Part shown: positions 45,506 to 57,640 of the stretch, in pieces
How the letters are laid out: every line of letters starts with the position of its first letter
Position numbering within the stretch: the first letter of the stretch is position 1
Origin: Emydura subglobosa
Taxonomy: Eukaryota; Chordata; Testudines; Chelidae
Direction: 5' to 3'
DNA: 64,000 nucleotides
Assembly (NCBI GenBank): GCA_007922225.1
Contig: ML679956.1
Span: 19,408,689-19,472,688, forward strand
Made by a program: the position numbers and the translations under genes
The notes under the pieces: generated by a model
The model's database searches: none
What the model was told of the DNA's origin: nothing
Seen by the model: the letters and a program-made list of their open reading frames with translations, nothing else

Positions 45506-48500
45506 CTTCCAGTTCAGGATTGAGGAACACACCTGAATTGGAAAGACCATTCTGTGGACAGATGAAGGACTTCTATGGTTATCAATCCAGACGATATAAT
45601 GAGAATGGAAATTAAATTGAAAATGTAAATATTAGCGGGGCAGGATATCATAATCATTTGACCAACATCCAAAACCTCATACTTGTATGCCAGTTCTATG
45701 AATATTAAATCTAGTGTGTGTTGCAGATTCTTTAGCTACTAAGGTTTTTAAAAAGTACTTGTCAGCGCTTTTCAGCTGATATGTTATTGGAATCTGCAGA
45801 GGTTTAATTCTACTGAAAGCAGAAATTTGATGTATCACTTTTATGGTAAGGCTTTCCTTTGCTGATAAAGTTAGTAGCACAGCTTAGTGATTTCTGTAGC
45901 TTTTCTTAGTGTTTTTTGTAGCTTTTTGTAGCTAGCTTTGATATTCTATAGAACTGTTTAAGACTGTTTATGCAAGTCAGGGGACTGGATGAATCCAAGA
46001 TTTGGTAATGGAGCCTCTACATCCCCTGCAACCTTCTTCTTACCAAGCATAGGGATCACTGCTGTGAGTTGTCTCAACATCAGTGGGATCATTCACAATA
46101 ATAAGCACTTTGTTTGGTAGTAAGTGGCAGCATAATCAAGCTCCAGTTAATAGCGTTTGAAAGTCATTTGGTGTCTGATGGCTATTAAGTAGCTTACGTG
46201 AAATGGGTCTATGGTCTCAGCTGATAACCTAGGGGATAGGTGTCCACACTACATAATACCTGTGGTATTGTGAATTATGGGCAGCTGCAAAGCAAGGTGT
46301 AAATTGGGCTTTTGAATTTTTATGCTGCTGGGTGATACATGAGGAAGACTTGGATAGGTTTTTTTTTGTTTTTTTTTTTTAAATCAACTTTTTTTTGCAT
46401 TTGAAATTTAGGTTTTGTCTACTCTGAAATTCTGTAGGTAGCTGGAGAGCTACTCTTGTTTCATTTATAATTCCATGAGACTGAAATGTGAGCAGTTGAA
46501 GGTGAGGGGAGATTTGTTTTTAGTAAGTGTTTAACTTTTGGGAGGCTGGGGTGGGGTTAAAACATAACTAACACAAATGTCTAATATGTAGGACAAGGGA
46601 TGTTCTTGTTAAATATTAAACACTCCAATATTTTTAGTTAAGTTATGAGCTTCCAGTGTACATCTGGAACCCCCAACAAGTCTTCACCTAAAAGCAGGGA
46701 AAGCTCATCTTGACGTTCCAGATATTGTAAGAGAAAAAGCAGAACACAAACACTTTTGAGAGACAGAGAGAATTACCCTTTAGATCCTCAGAGCTTAGTG
46801 TGAAACTAAGGACATATTTATTATCTGTATGTAATATCTTCTCCAGGTGTTTCAAAGTTCTGGAAGGTACATCTTACATTACATTACAGATATAAAAAGC
46901 AAAAATATGTCTTTACCCTTAAGCAGCTCCTAATATACTGTTTTATTAAAGGTTATTATGTTCTTTCAGCAGATTTACAGGATATTTTAAGAAATCAAGC
47001 ATAACACTTGCCTCTTTTGCTCAGTCCCAAGGACCTTCATTTTCTTAATGCCATTGGAATGATTTTCTGACTGTCCTAAATGACATTTCTTTTAAATGGA
47101 GACCTATTTGTTACAAGATTATTTTACTGCATGTAACTCAGCAAACGTAATAATTCTTCTGTGTAGAGACGATTTCCTGTAGGAATAAACAGTAGAGAAT
47201 ACACAAATCAAAGAGATACAGATAATATAGACCCTCATTTCACAAATACTTATGCATGCAGATAATTTTATATAGGTGAGTAGGCCCACTGAACGCTATG
47301 GGAACACTTGCATGCTTAAATGTTTGCAGGACTGGGCCTTTAATTTCTAAACTCTAAGGCTATTTTACTAGTATCAGTCAGTGTGAGAAGATATATGTAG
47401 TCAGCCATCTTCTTGAACTTGAAAGAAAGATGGGGCCCAATCCAAAACCTGATGAAGTCAATGGCAATCCTATCGACATCAAAGTGTTTTGGATCAACAG
47501 AGGCAATATGTGGCAGGGCATGGGGGAGGGTCATGTGCCACTCCCCCCCAGATTTGCTGCTTTGCTTGTACTGAGCATGCTCACTTGGACTGAGCATGCT
47601 CAGTAACACTGATGGAGCCAGCTGCCTTCACTCTGTCCCCCCATTATCAGTAGGCATGGGTCATCTCTAGGTCAAGTTCACAGTATATAATGTCACTTAA
47701 CATCCCAGTCCAACCCACAGTTCAACTATTAACTCAGCTATTGAAATCAAATAACTCCTATTGGCCTCAATGGGAATTAGATTGGTTATTCAATGAACAA
47801 ATTATATCATGTTGTTTAAGTGGCACAGGGAATGAGAACTCCAAGTAGAGGAGAAAAGGAAATGGAGGCTGCTTAAGAGAATCATATGCCACCCTTTGGT
47901 GCAGTGTTATGTAGACATTAGATCCAGGGGATCCCTGTAAACCCCTGTGTACTGCTGTATCCTCTGCCAGTTAGCACCAAGAGGTTCCTGGGTCATGGTG
48001 ACAGCACCAAGCTCATTGGAATTCCAATCAGTACTGGGTTTGGGATATGTGATGTGCTATCACATATTTTTAATTATATGAATTATGAATATATGAATTT
48101 TTTTCTACACTGAACAATAATAATGGGGTATAGAACTATTGTGACTTATATCAGCTGAACATCTGGCCAAGAGCCCCAAACAGTAAGTGAATAAAAAGAC
48201 CCCCCCCCATCATTTTAATATTATGGAACATATTCATTCAGTGCTATTCAATATAAATCTTCAGCCCTCTATTACATTTTAGCCAGCTTACCGAACAGTT
48301 GATATATCACAGTATCATAATGGAAAAATTAATACTTTGTTATCCCACTTTTTCCAGAACAATATTGCCCCACAAACAAAAACCCTTATACGTCCATATA
48401 AAAAATCTAGTAATATTCTGTCAATGAAAGACCAAAATCACTGATCCAAACAGACAAGGCAGAGAAGCATATTAAAAATCATTTAGATTTTGCTCAATTT

Positions 48501-48934
48501 GTTGTTTGTTCTGTCACGCAAGATAAAACTCAGACTTTACTTCTGTATGTTTTTCAGTTTTTAGCCAACCCTATATTTATTTCAGTTAACATTAATAGAG
48601 GCCCAAATTCAAACTCCCAACCAAACACCATTAACTTTGAGGGCCTCCAGATCCTTATCCCCAGTTCCAAACCCATCTCTTGGGGTTTGGATCTAAAATA
48701 GTCAGTGGTGGATTCAAGCTAATGGGGCTGGAAGCTGCTCCCCCTTCTTTTTCAAGTCAAGATCCAATCATGGAGCCTACTTTCTCATCTGTATCACCCC
48801 ATCTTAACCAGAATTCCACTTTTACCTCTCCAGTCCATGAAATGGCCAACAGAAGCAGGAAATCATGACAGGCTTTTAAAAACCTGCTGGTTTCTGCACT
48901 ATCTGACCACTGAGGCAGTTGTATAATAATTAAA
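45506..48934. other. No gene; minor repeat fragments
   Basis: Poly-T tracts lie near 46,362-46,380. 46,395-46,560 resembles 15,676-15,830. 47,340-47,540 has MITE-like 'ggggcccaatccaaaacctgatgaagtcaatgg'. At 47,577-47,606 the phrase 'ctgagcatgctca' appears twice. No coding signal was seen. Confidence 0.4.
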
Positions 48935-49165
48935 TTGCATTTCTATAGCACCTTCTATTCAAGGATTTCAAACTAATGAACTAATTCTAGCAACAATGCA
49001 GTCAAGCAGATATTATGCTGACCTTACAGATTTGAAAATTGAGGAAAAGAGCAGTTAAGAGATTAAATTACTTGCCTAAGACCATACAGGAAGCCTAAGG
49101 TAGATCTGGGAGTATAACTTGGTTCTTTTTACTTACTTACTGACAAGACTATTCTTTCTACTTTA
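48935..49165 (-). mobile_element. MIR-like SINE (minus strand)
   Basis: The plus strand reads 'accttacagatttgaaaattgaggaaaagagcagttaagagatt...acttgcctaagaccatacaggaa', the complement of the MIR core. It then shows a decayed tRNA-like head. Confidence 0.65.
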
Positions 49166-49282
49166 TCTCAGGAACGAGCAACTTCATTGTATACTTCTGC
49201 ATCTTGAAGTTTTACCCCACATGCTCAGTTAAATGCAGGATTAGAGTGAAGTAAAGAAAGTGCAGGTGGAGCAGGCCTAGTA

Positions 49283-49376
49283 TTTTTTATAATCAATATA
49301 TTTTACTCTGTTACTATATTTACTTTACTATTATATTACTATATTTTTATAATCAATATATTTTACTCTGTTACTC
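49283..49376. repeat. Direct duplication of about 33 bp
   Basis: 'tttttataatcaatatattt' followed by 'tactctgttact' occurs at about 49,284 and again at about 49,344, separated by AT-rich sequence. It ends immediately before the LINE at 49,380. Confidence 0.8.
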
Positions 49377-49869
49377 CTCCTTGGGCTGCCACCTTGACAT
49401 GATGGAGAAGCTTGTGTGTACTAAAGACCCTAAAAGTGAATGCATTGGAAGAGAAAACCCTAGTCGTCTCGGAATTCCTTGCCTTCAGTCACAGATGCCT
49501 CTTCTGCCAAGATTTGTGGGGCTGCTCCCCTTTATTAAACTATTCATGTGCAGGCTTCTTTAACAGGAACTTTTTCCCTCCCCCCACCCATAGAAGTTCT
49601 ATATCAATGGGTGAGTGGAGATGGGGATAGATGAAGTGTTTACCAGGGGCTCCTAGTCATGGATCCATAGGCAGGTGATGACTGCAAGATGTTTGTCATG
49701 TGCCTCTGGACTGGGATGGGAGGCATTTTTGGCAACAGCGGTCACAAATGAGTAGGAACCCATCTGCTCACCCCATACAGGGAAGGGGCTAGCAAAGGTG
49801 TCCCAAACATAAGCTATCCTACCATACCCAACTGATTAACTGCGTCCAGAGGGACCACTTTCAATGCGG

Positions 49870-50708
49870 TTGAAAAACAAAAACGTTTCTTGCGACCTGG
49901 AATGTCCATATCCTACTGGATGATTCAAAAAGTGAAAGATTTAACCGCAGAACAGTAATTATCGCCTAAGAATTCTCAAGATACAACATCAACATTGCCA
50001 CTCTCAGAAACACATGATGTGAGACAAGGCCATTTGAGGGAAAAGGGTGGCAGCTACACTTTCTTTTGGAAAGGGAAACCAGCAAGCGACAGGCAAATAT
50101 GTGGTGTTGGCTTTGCAATCAAGAACCTTCTAGTCAATCACTTGACTGAGCTCCCCATCAGCATTAATGCCTTATGAACCTCTGCATCAGTAAGTCATTT
50201 GCCACCATCATCAGTGCATATGCACCAACTCTTGACACCGAAGAACAGAAAGAATCCTTTTACACTTGACAGAATTCTGTTATCCATTCCAGAAACAGAC
50301 AAGATAATTCTCTTAGGGGACTTTAATGCAAGAGTTGGCTGAGACTCTAATGTATGAAGTGGCACCATTGGGAAGGAAGTAGTGGGCAAGACCAATTCCA
50401 ACAGCATCCTTCTACTCAGCAAATGCCCAGAGCACGGCCTTGTGATCACAGACACAATCTTCAGACAAAGCAACAAGTATAAAGCAACTTGGCAACATCC
50501 CCTTTCAAAACAATGGCGCCTCTTGGACTATGTCATTGTAAGAACACAGGATCTAAGAGGTATCCAAATTACTCGTGTCATGAGAAGAGCTGATGATTGC
50601 TGGACTGACCACCACATGATGCAGTCAGTCATGTCCACTAGGATTGCAGCAAAACATAGAAAGCAGCCCAAATCACTCAGATGGCAAAACAACATCCAAA
50701 GACTTTAA
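49870..50708 (+). pseudogene. LINE endonuclease region (frameshifted)
   Basis: Pieces in different frames: GGSYTFFWKGKPAS and GVGFAIKNLLVNHLTELP (49,995-50,177), then IISAYAPTLDTE near 50,206, LLGDFNARVG near 50,313-50,340, and WRLLDYVIVRTQDL plus ADDCWTDHHMMQSV in 50,382-50,708. The GDFNA and TDH boxes are the catalytic signatures of apurinic-type endonucleases of non-LTR elements. Confidence 0.82.
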
Positions 50709-51131
50709 TCCTCAGTGCACCAAGAGAACTTTCAAGCACGCCTCAGTGGAAAACTGATCATATGCATACCAGGAAATGACAACACAAATGTGGAAGAAGA
50801 CTGGGAAGCCCTAAAACTAATCATCTATTAGGCTTGTGAAGAATCTCTTGGACTTGCTACCTTCTGCCATCAGGACTGATTTGACGACAACAATATTGAG
50901 ATCACAGTCCACATGGACCAAAAGAGAAACTGGAAAAACCATCCATCATCCAGTCAGAAGCAAAGCTCTTTCCATCAGTTCAAAGATGAGATTCAAAAGA
51001 GGACCCGAGAAATCAAAAACAAATGGTGAGAGGACAAAGCAAAAGAAATCCAAGCATTTGCTGATAGACATGATAAGTGGAGCTTTTTCTGTGAGACGAA
51101 AACCCTGCATGGACCAAGCTCATGTAGCCTC

Positions 51132-52150
51132 ATGCTGCTGAGTTCTGAAGATGGTGGTACCCTTCTTAAAGACAATGAATCCATCAAAGAGCTCTGGAAG
51201 GAACACTACCAAAAGCTTCTAAATCGAGAATCAACTCTGACTGATGACATCAGCTCCATCCCTCAGAACATAGTCTGGGAAACTCTCACCAACCCACCAA
51301 CACCTGCGGAAATCTGCAGAGCAGTTATGCAAATAAAGAACAATAAAGCATCAGCTACTGTTGGCATACCAGTTGAAGTACTGAAAGTTGGGGGAGAAAC
51401 ACTGACAAACAAGCGCTATTTGCTGTTCCTCAAGATCCAGCGCACTGAAGAAATCCCTGATGACTTACGCAACACTAACATCATCACCATTTTCAAAAAG
51501 GAAGATGGCCGACTGTGACAACTATCAAGGCATTACCCTCTTTTCCATTTCTGGAAAGATTCTTGCTAGAATCTTATTGAATCATCAGCTCCCTCTGGCA
51601 GAGGAATTACTCCCAGAGTCCCAATGTGGCTTCAGACCACCACAAGGCACCACTGACATGATTTTCTCAGTTAGGGAGATCCAGGTAAAATGTCAAGAAC
51701 AACACCAGGAACTGTATATGGCCTTTATTGATCTGACCAAAGCCTTCAATTCTGTCATCCATGAGGCTTTCTGGAAAATCATGTCAAAATTTGGCTGTCC
51801 AAGCAAATTTACCACCATTGTAAGACTCTTCCACAACCAGATGACTGCCTCCATCTTGTGCAGTGACTCTACCCCTGAGCTCTTTGCCATCCAAACTGGC
51901 ATAAAACAAGGTTGTGTACCAGCACCCGCTCTCTTCTCCATTTTCCTAGCACCTATGAAAATGCTAATCCAAAGACAATCTGCTACAGGGCTTTGGCATC
52001 CAATATCACAACCTCTTCAACCTCTCTCATGTCCATTCCAGTACTAAAGTAACATCGGCAACAATAACCATATTCCAGTACACAGATGATTGTGCTGTAG
52101 TTGCACACTGAAAGAGGATCTACAAACAGCCTTTAACTGCATCTTTGAAG
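51132..52150 (+). pseudogene. LINE reverse transcriptase (frameshifted)
   Basis: The first stretch (51,132-51,518) has MQIKNNKASATVGIPVEVLK and IPDDLRNTNIITIFKK. The second (51,460-52,047) has GKILARILLNHQLP, ESQCGFRPPQGTTDMIF, motif A AFIDLTKAFNSV (usually KAFDSV) and GIKQGCVPAPALFSIF. The motif C region near 52,077-52,095 reads YTDDCAV in another frame, in place of YADD. Catalytic Asp residues partly remain, but frameshifts make it inactive. Confidence 0.85.
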
Positions 52151-52264
52151 CTTACAAAAGCCTAGGGCTAACCCTGAACATCAGCAAAAAAAAAAGTTTT
52201 CCACCAGCCCACTCCTGGTCAATAATCAGACGCAGCAAGGAAGATCTACATTGACAGAGAAGAA

Positions 52265-52545
52265 CTGGAAAATATAGAACACTTTGCCTATCTTGGCAGC
52301 CAACTCTCACAGAGGGCAAACATAGATGTCAAGATTCAGCACATAATCCGCTGTGGCAGCCTTGCCTTTGGCACCCTGTCTTGTTGGGTGTTCAACAACC
52401 ATGACATCAGAATACACTATACTTTTTGTTTACAAAGCGATGGTAATCCCAACTCTCTCCTACGGCTGCAATACTTGGGTGACGTACAGAAAAACCTGGA
52501 ACGCTAGCACCAGTGCTTTGTCCAAAAGATCCCTGATTATCCAGC
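52265..52545 (+). pseudogene. LINE C-terminal region
   Basis: Frames encode YLGSQLSQ, then IQHIIRCGSLAFGTLS, then LFVYKAMVIPTLSYGCNTW. This is the segment after the RT in this LINE group (usual form YLGS..S......L.R......T+L.VY+AVV...L.YG.ETW). Confidence 0.75.
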
Positions 52546-52814
52546 ACTAGCTGAGGTGGAGAGGGCACTATGTGAATTAATGATGCAATGATTCTCCATT
52601 TGTAAGCTTTTTATACACACAATGTTGCATCTAATTTGCCTGGTAGAAGGTTTTAATTTGTGATAGCCTATGCATGCATTAGTAGCCTTTGAAATATTCT
52701 AGAAACTAGCTTTTTAATCCAGTGACACTTATATGCAGGTCAGTATTAGTGTTAGAGATGACAATACACAGGTTCATGTTATGAATATGCAACAGCTTTG
52801 AGAGAAAGATGTGG

Positions 52815-54690
52815 CCTAACACGAAGTAGTGAAGACAAAAGTCCACAAACAAATATTTGCCTCTGCACTGAAGAGGGATGAAGAACATGCTATAGCACTT
52901 ACCAACCATGTCAACAACACTATAACAAATCCATTTGACCCTGAATCACATCCAGGGGTGCTTATCAACATATCTACTGGACTGCATGTAACATCAGATG
53001 TACAAGAGTCTTGACTAAAAATAGCAGATGTTGGTGAAGAACAAATGGAGAGATTTGTGACAGGTGCACTTGATTCTGACAGGAATCAGACAGCCTCTTC
53101 AGCTCACTCAAGAAAACTGGCATCACAACATTTGCTGACATAGCCAAGAAGACCAAATTTAAGTGTGGCAAGGTAGGGACAATCATAGCAGTTATCAGTC
53201 CAGAAATGGTTTTCTACAAAGCCCTGTCCTTAACAAGTTGCAGAGATGATGTTTCAATGGCAACACTTCTTAGTCACGCAGAAGGACCTGTGCCTATGTT
53301 CCTCTTTCATGTTGAGGGACCATCGAGAAGAATGGACAAAGCTAAATTAAGGCATCAACTAGAAGCTCCTGCTGAAAGAATCCATGAGAGTTAAAAAGCA
53401 TGCAACAAAGAAACCACAGTGTAGATGCCATGGTTGTCATATAAATGATGGCTGGAGACAAATTCCACACATTCAGAGAACTGGCTTCTTAATACTTGAG
53501 GCAAATCCTAAAAAGGATTTGACAAAGATAATTCTGTAATTGAAGTTTTTGACAGATATGATAACAGTAACTCGATCAAAACTGCAGAAAGATAGTGCCA
53601 GACAGGATCTAAGATTGGATGCAAGAAATACCAGGTGACTGGTGGATGCCCTGTGCCTGTGATCAAAATGTGGCATCCAACAAACAATCACTTGTAAAAT
53701 TCCTCTGCGAATATATAGTTCAAAATGGACCCGAGAGTGTAGAAGCACACCCAAAACAAACACTCCTTCTTTCTGGAGTCTTTTCCAATGGCGAAGTAGC
53801 AAAGTCCATCACAGTAGAGGTGCTGAAGAAGTCCAAGAGTTGTATAGTACTCAAGGAAAAGGTCACAAGGATGCTTTTGCATGCTGAATGTGCCAATATG
53901 GGCTTGGGGTCACCTGGTGTCTACGGAACCATAATAATTAGGTCACCTGAAACAGATGGTTCGGTCCTTGTTCACTACTTTCCAAAAATAGAACACATAG
54001 ATAACATGTGGATTGAAACAGGCACCATTACCAGCACAACTGACCGGTGTTGTTTCATATCTGTGCATGCAACTTGTGATGCACTCACTCCTGACTTCTG
54101 CAACATATTTCCTGCTGTATATTCATTAACAGGGTGTGACTGTGTCATTTCTATTTGGTATTAAGGAAAAACATCTCTGTTTAATATGGCCAAAACAAAA
54201 GGAGCTTACCACTTCAAGGATCTTGCCAAATTGAGAGAGAGTGATGGACAAGCCACAATTTTTACAGAAAGGAAGTAGTGGTGCTCTTTGACCAGAGTGA
54301 GAAAGAAAAGGAGACTCACAGAGACCTGAATTGCTTGCATCCCAATCTAGCTATCAAGTTGTGAAGACCATGTCAAAAGGACATGTTGGCAAACAAAGGT
54401 TTGGATGTCTTTGCACATAGTAAACCAGATATGGGATCACCATTTCAACATGAATGGAAAAATGTGAATGATGAACGACTTCCTGTATTCTTCATGGGCC
54501 CAGTGGCATTTTAGCTTCTACAAGATCTTATTTGTGCCTGCACCAGTAGGGGTCACTGCACAGTCAGCTGTGTCTCCAGTGAGAACAATTTTCCCTGCAT
54601 AGAACTGTGTACATGAAGGCAATGAAGACTGTGGTAACCCCTGCACCATCGACAGAGTTCATAAAGATGAAAATGATGTTGACTAGAAAT
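52815..54690 (+). pseudogene. Relic of a dispersed PIN/FEN-like nuclease gene with Cys-rich tail
   Basis: A single decayed gene in shifting frames. N-terminal part (52,829-53,394): HVNNTITNPFDPES, VLINISTGLH, then ISPEMVFYKALSL and CRDDVSMATLLSHAEGPVP. A middle piece near 53,545-53,580 reads VFDRYDN. The C-terminal part is 53,619-54,164 (181 codons), with TRMLLHA (83-89), IIIRSPETD (105-113), LVHYFPKIEH and AVYSLTGCD (166-174). The spacing of TRMLLHA, SP.TD and TGCD recalls the acidic motifs of PIN/FEN-type nucleases (EADTR, DTD, GCD). Here the Asp before TR and the first Asp of DTD are changed. A Cys-rich stretch follows at about 54,530-54,605 (CAC...GHC...C...PC...C). Related uncharacterised proteins recur in many animal genomes. 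Whether they are mobile is not settled to my knowledge. Confidence 0.65.
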
Positions 54691-55240
54691 GTCACCAGTG
54701 CTATGACATTTCAATGATATCTGTACAAATTTATGATTAGATTTTGTTTTACCCTGTAGATTGTTGTGATGCTCTGAGGTCACAAAGGAATCCAATTTTA
54801 TGTCTTGAAATAATAGAATCATTAATCTAACAGAAACAGATGTATTTATTTCAAAGTAGTCATTCTAAGTGTTGATGGTGTCACTGTTTATCCCCATTTC
54901 TATGATAATTGCACTACTTGACAGCTCCATGTCATACATCATCTTAAAGCAGACATAATAAGCTTTCAAATGCTATATATGTATGTAGAGAAAGTACATT
55001 AAGTTGACCATATCAGTGATGTCTGCTGCTTTTCTGCTAGACACTTGTGTGTCTAGCCTTTGCCAGGAAGGGAATAGGATTGGCATTTCCTTCAAAACCA
55101 GGGAACAGGATTGAAACAATCAAAATGTGAAAAATGACCATTGTGTTTGGATCAAGGACTCACCTGTGGCTTGTACAAAAACAGGCTCTTGTTACATCAG
55201 TGTCAGTTGCAGGATGGTCCTTGGTAGACCTGATCAGGAA
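54691..55240. other. No gene recognised
   Basis: AT-rich. It contains a small hairpin, 'ctagacacttgtgtgtctag', near 55,038-55,057. Confidence 0.45.
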
Positions 55241-55880
55241 TTCTCCGACAAGACAGGATTTCGTTGGAAAGTGCCAATTCATCTAACCTGAAATGTTTTG
55301 TGGAAATGTATTTGGTTTGATGAACTTCCAATGAACCCCAGGCAGGGTTCTGATGGCAACCTGCATGGCAGGCTACCGTGGAGCCTGGGCTTTGATGATT
55401 CATGGCTTTAGGGTAGGCCTGCCATGTGGACCTCCCTGGAGCTGGGAGCCCCAGGTCTCTCCTTGTGGGGCTGGGTGCACGGAGAACCTTAGCTTGAGCC
55501 AAGACTTTCAGGGTTTCTAGGCTGCCTGCTGCAGACCTGGAAAGCTAGGTGCCTCAGCTCCCAAACTCTAAAGGTCCTGGTTCAGCTGTGGTTCCCAGAC
55601 CTTCCAGGCTCTCAGGTTCCCATCAGTTCTCTAGAGCTAATGAGGAGTTGGAAACCTAGAAGACTGGGGAGCTGCAGCTGAGCCAGGAGCCTTAGAGCTT
55701 GGGTACCCAGGCTCATTTCATTTAGAAAATTTCAAAATATAATGTTTACTTTCAAACAATCTTTTGGGGGATTTTCTCTGCCATGGGAAATTTTGAAAAT
55801 TCTCCTTTTCATTCCAAAATGGAACTAAATTTTTTCCAGAATGTCGGAATTTTTCACGGAACAGAAATTCCAGCTTTTGA
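55241..55880. mobile_element. Possible DNA element with AT-rich ends and GC-rich middle
   Basis: The left part 'caagacaggatttcgttggaaa...ttttgtggaaatg' and the right part 'aaatttcaaaatataatg...gggaaattttgaaaattctcc' are AT-rich and partly mutually complementary. The middle (55,330-55,690) is GC-rich. The general layout resembles non-autonomous DNA elements. Boundaries are uncertain. Confidence 0.4.
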
Positions 55881-56265
55881 CAATCTCTCGCCCTTGGCAC
55901 CCAGAGCCAAGGAATTAATGTCCCTGGGGATCAAAGAACATACTACTGGGATACAGAACTCACTGCCTTTGTATATTCTCTGGGTGGAACTGCTGAATGA
56001 AATGCTTGCTTGTTGCCTTTCCAGATAATGTACCGACTCTGTCTCTCTCATTCAACAGTTGTCCATGGCAAACTGCATTTAATCCTAGCTGAGAGCAGCA
56101 AGGGAAGTGAGATGATATCTGGATGAACTTCTGTTTATGGAAATGAGAAGCTTTTGAGCTTCACAGAGCTCTTCTTTGGGTCTGGGGAAGCTAACCAGAG
56201 TGTCTAAGCTAAATACAAGGTAGGACACAGGTTCTTAAACATGAGAGGTTCACACATGCTGTAGG

Positions 56266-56378
56266 CAGTGTCTCTCAATGACCAGTCCTGATCCAGGTGC
56301 TGGTTCCTGAGATTTCCCTGACACAGTTTAGGAAGGCAGAAAGCCAGTGCCTGGTACCAAACAGGCTGAGAAACACTG
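56266..56378. mobile_element. hAT MITE A
   Basis: 113 bp, starting 'cagtgtctctcaatgacc' and ending 'ggctgagaaacactg'. The left flank is ctgtagg (one base short) and the right flank is ctgtagga, an 8-bp duplication with one base lost. Confidence 0.7.
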
Positions 56379-56386
56379 CTGTAGGA

Positions 56387-57295
56387 CATAGTTTTTCAAT
56401 CTGTGGTATGAGTACCCCTGGGGATATGCGAGACACAGGTAGGGGGTACATGGGGAAAAACAGAGTGAAAGGGAGGCAGGTGGCAGCCACCGCCTCTTGA
56501 GGGAGGCGGGCAGTAGCCCCCCGCTTCTTGCCAGGTCCCAGCTCCCAGGTGGGAGCCCGGTGGCAGCCTCCTTCATCTCGCAAGCCGGTCACGCAGTTGG
56601 GTGGCAGCCACCTGCATCCTAGCTCCAAGCCAAGGGACAGCCTTCAGCACCCTAGCTTGAAGATGGGCAGCAGCTGCCTGCCCACATCTCTGGGTCCCAG
56701 CCGGTGCGGAAGCCTCCTCTGCCCCAGCTCGTATTGGGTGGCAGTTGCCCGCCTCCCAGGCTGGCAGCCAGGTGGCAGACATCTGCAACTTGCCCAAGTG
56801 GCAACCCCCCTTCCCTGGCTCGAAGTCCAGTGCCCAGAAAACTGGTCAATTTCACTGCTCTAGCTGAGTAGTGAAATTGACAACTATGACAGCCCCAGAT
56901 TTTACCAGTTACCCTTTTTTCCTGTCTGTCTGTTTGTCTATCTCTCCTTCCCTGTCTCTCTCTTACCCCTTCCTCCTCTCAAATCTATGGCAAAAAATCT
57001 GGTGCGGCGCTTTATATTCCCCAGCATTGGCATGCCGCTCAAAGCCTCCTAGCTTTGGCCAACATCACCTTTAGCTTAGGTACATACTTGAGTTGTGCAC
57101 CCCTGGTGTACAGGTGGTAACCCTACTCACACTAGATCTGTCATATCACGGCCTTATATACTCAGCCCTTCTTCCAACATATGGCTCACATTAGTCTGTA
57201 AATATAAAATCCTGTGGAAAATTGTGTGTTGGGGTACTTATTAAAATTCTCAGAAGTTAGGTGGTACTTGCTACTTAAAAGATTGAGAAACACTG
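56387..57295. mobile_element. hAT element B, non-autonomous, 909 bp
   Basis: It starts 'catagtttttcaatctgtgg' and ends 'gattgagaaacactg', inverted hAT-type ends. Flanks 56,379-56,386 and 57,296-57,303 are identical (ctgtagga). The interior is a GC-rich block (56,460-56,860) with diverged 'ggtggcagcc.cctgcc' repeats, then pyrimidine-rich sequence. Open frames up to 117 codons in the GC-rich block have no domain. It shares its left target site with element A. Confidence 0.85.
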
Positions 57296-57640
57296 CTGTA
57301 GGAGACCAGCTAAAATGAAGTGGGCACTTAAGGGGTAGCAGGCAGTAGGGTGTGTGGCAAATTGTTGTAATGAGCCATGAAACCAGTGTCTTCATTAAGT
57401 CTGTGGATTTTAGTGACCAGCAGAGCTCTGAATTGTAGCAGTGGGGATATGTCTACAGGTTTTACATCTGTTGTTCTGGCAGATCTGGTGCTGCTTTGAG
57501 CTGGTGTGTCCTGGTCTGTGGTGAGCTTTCATCTGATGCTCCTCATCCTCAGAGTAATTTTGTCCTTCTCGACCTTGTGGTATGTACATTTTATTAAAAT
57601 AGCACTGTTTGAGGTAAATATGCCCTGCTAATAAGCTTAA

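Larger units (their letters stand above)
49380..52545 (+). mobile_element. LINE with APE-type endonuclease and RT, CFDP2-like
   Basis: A non-LTR retrotransposon of the kind often annotated in genomes as 'craniofacial development protein 2-like'. From the left: a 5' part starting near 'ccttgggctgccaccttgac', the endonuclease (about 49,870-50,710), a linker, then the RT (51,132-52,150) and a C-terminal region (to about 52,545). All parts are split by frameshifts. The 3' end could not be fixed. No poly-A tail was found. Confidence 0.8.
56060..57640 (-). mobile_element. Penelope-like element 3' part, split by two hAT insertions
   Basis: Read on the minus strand from 57,640 leftward. Near 57,450-57,500 it encodes NNRCKTCRHI, which resembles the Cys-containing CxxxRCxTCxHI stretch that precedes the GIY-YIG endonuclease of Penelope-like elements. 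Near 57,340-57,400 it encodes LNEDTGFMAHYNNL, the C-terminal end. The non-coding tail continues left of the hAT insertions (56,265 down to about 56,060), with 'aagaagagctctgtgaagctc' on the minus strand. Removing 56,266-57,303 joins the two parts. Most of the endonuclease is deleted, so it is dead. Confidence 0.6.

Noticed and set aside
49380..54690. The LINE and the PIN-like relic as one element
   Set aside because: They are in the same orientation and close, but no shared terminus was seen and LINEs of this type end after the RT C-terminal region. Kept separate, though a genome survey could change this.
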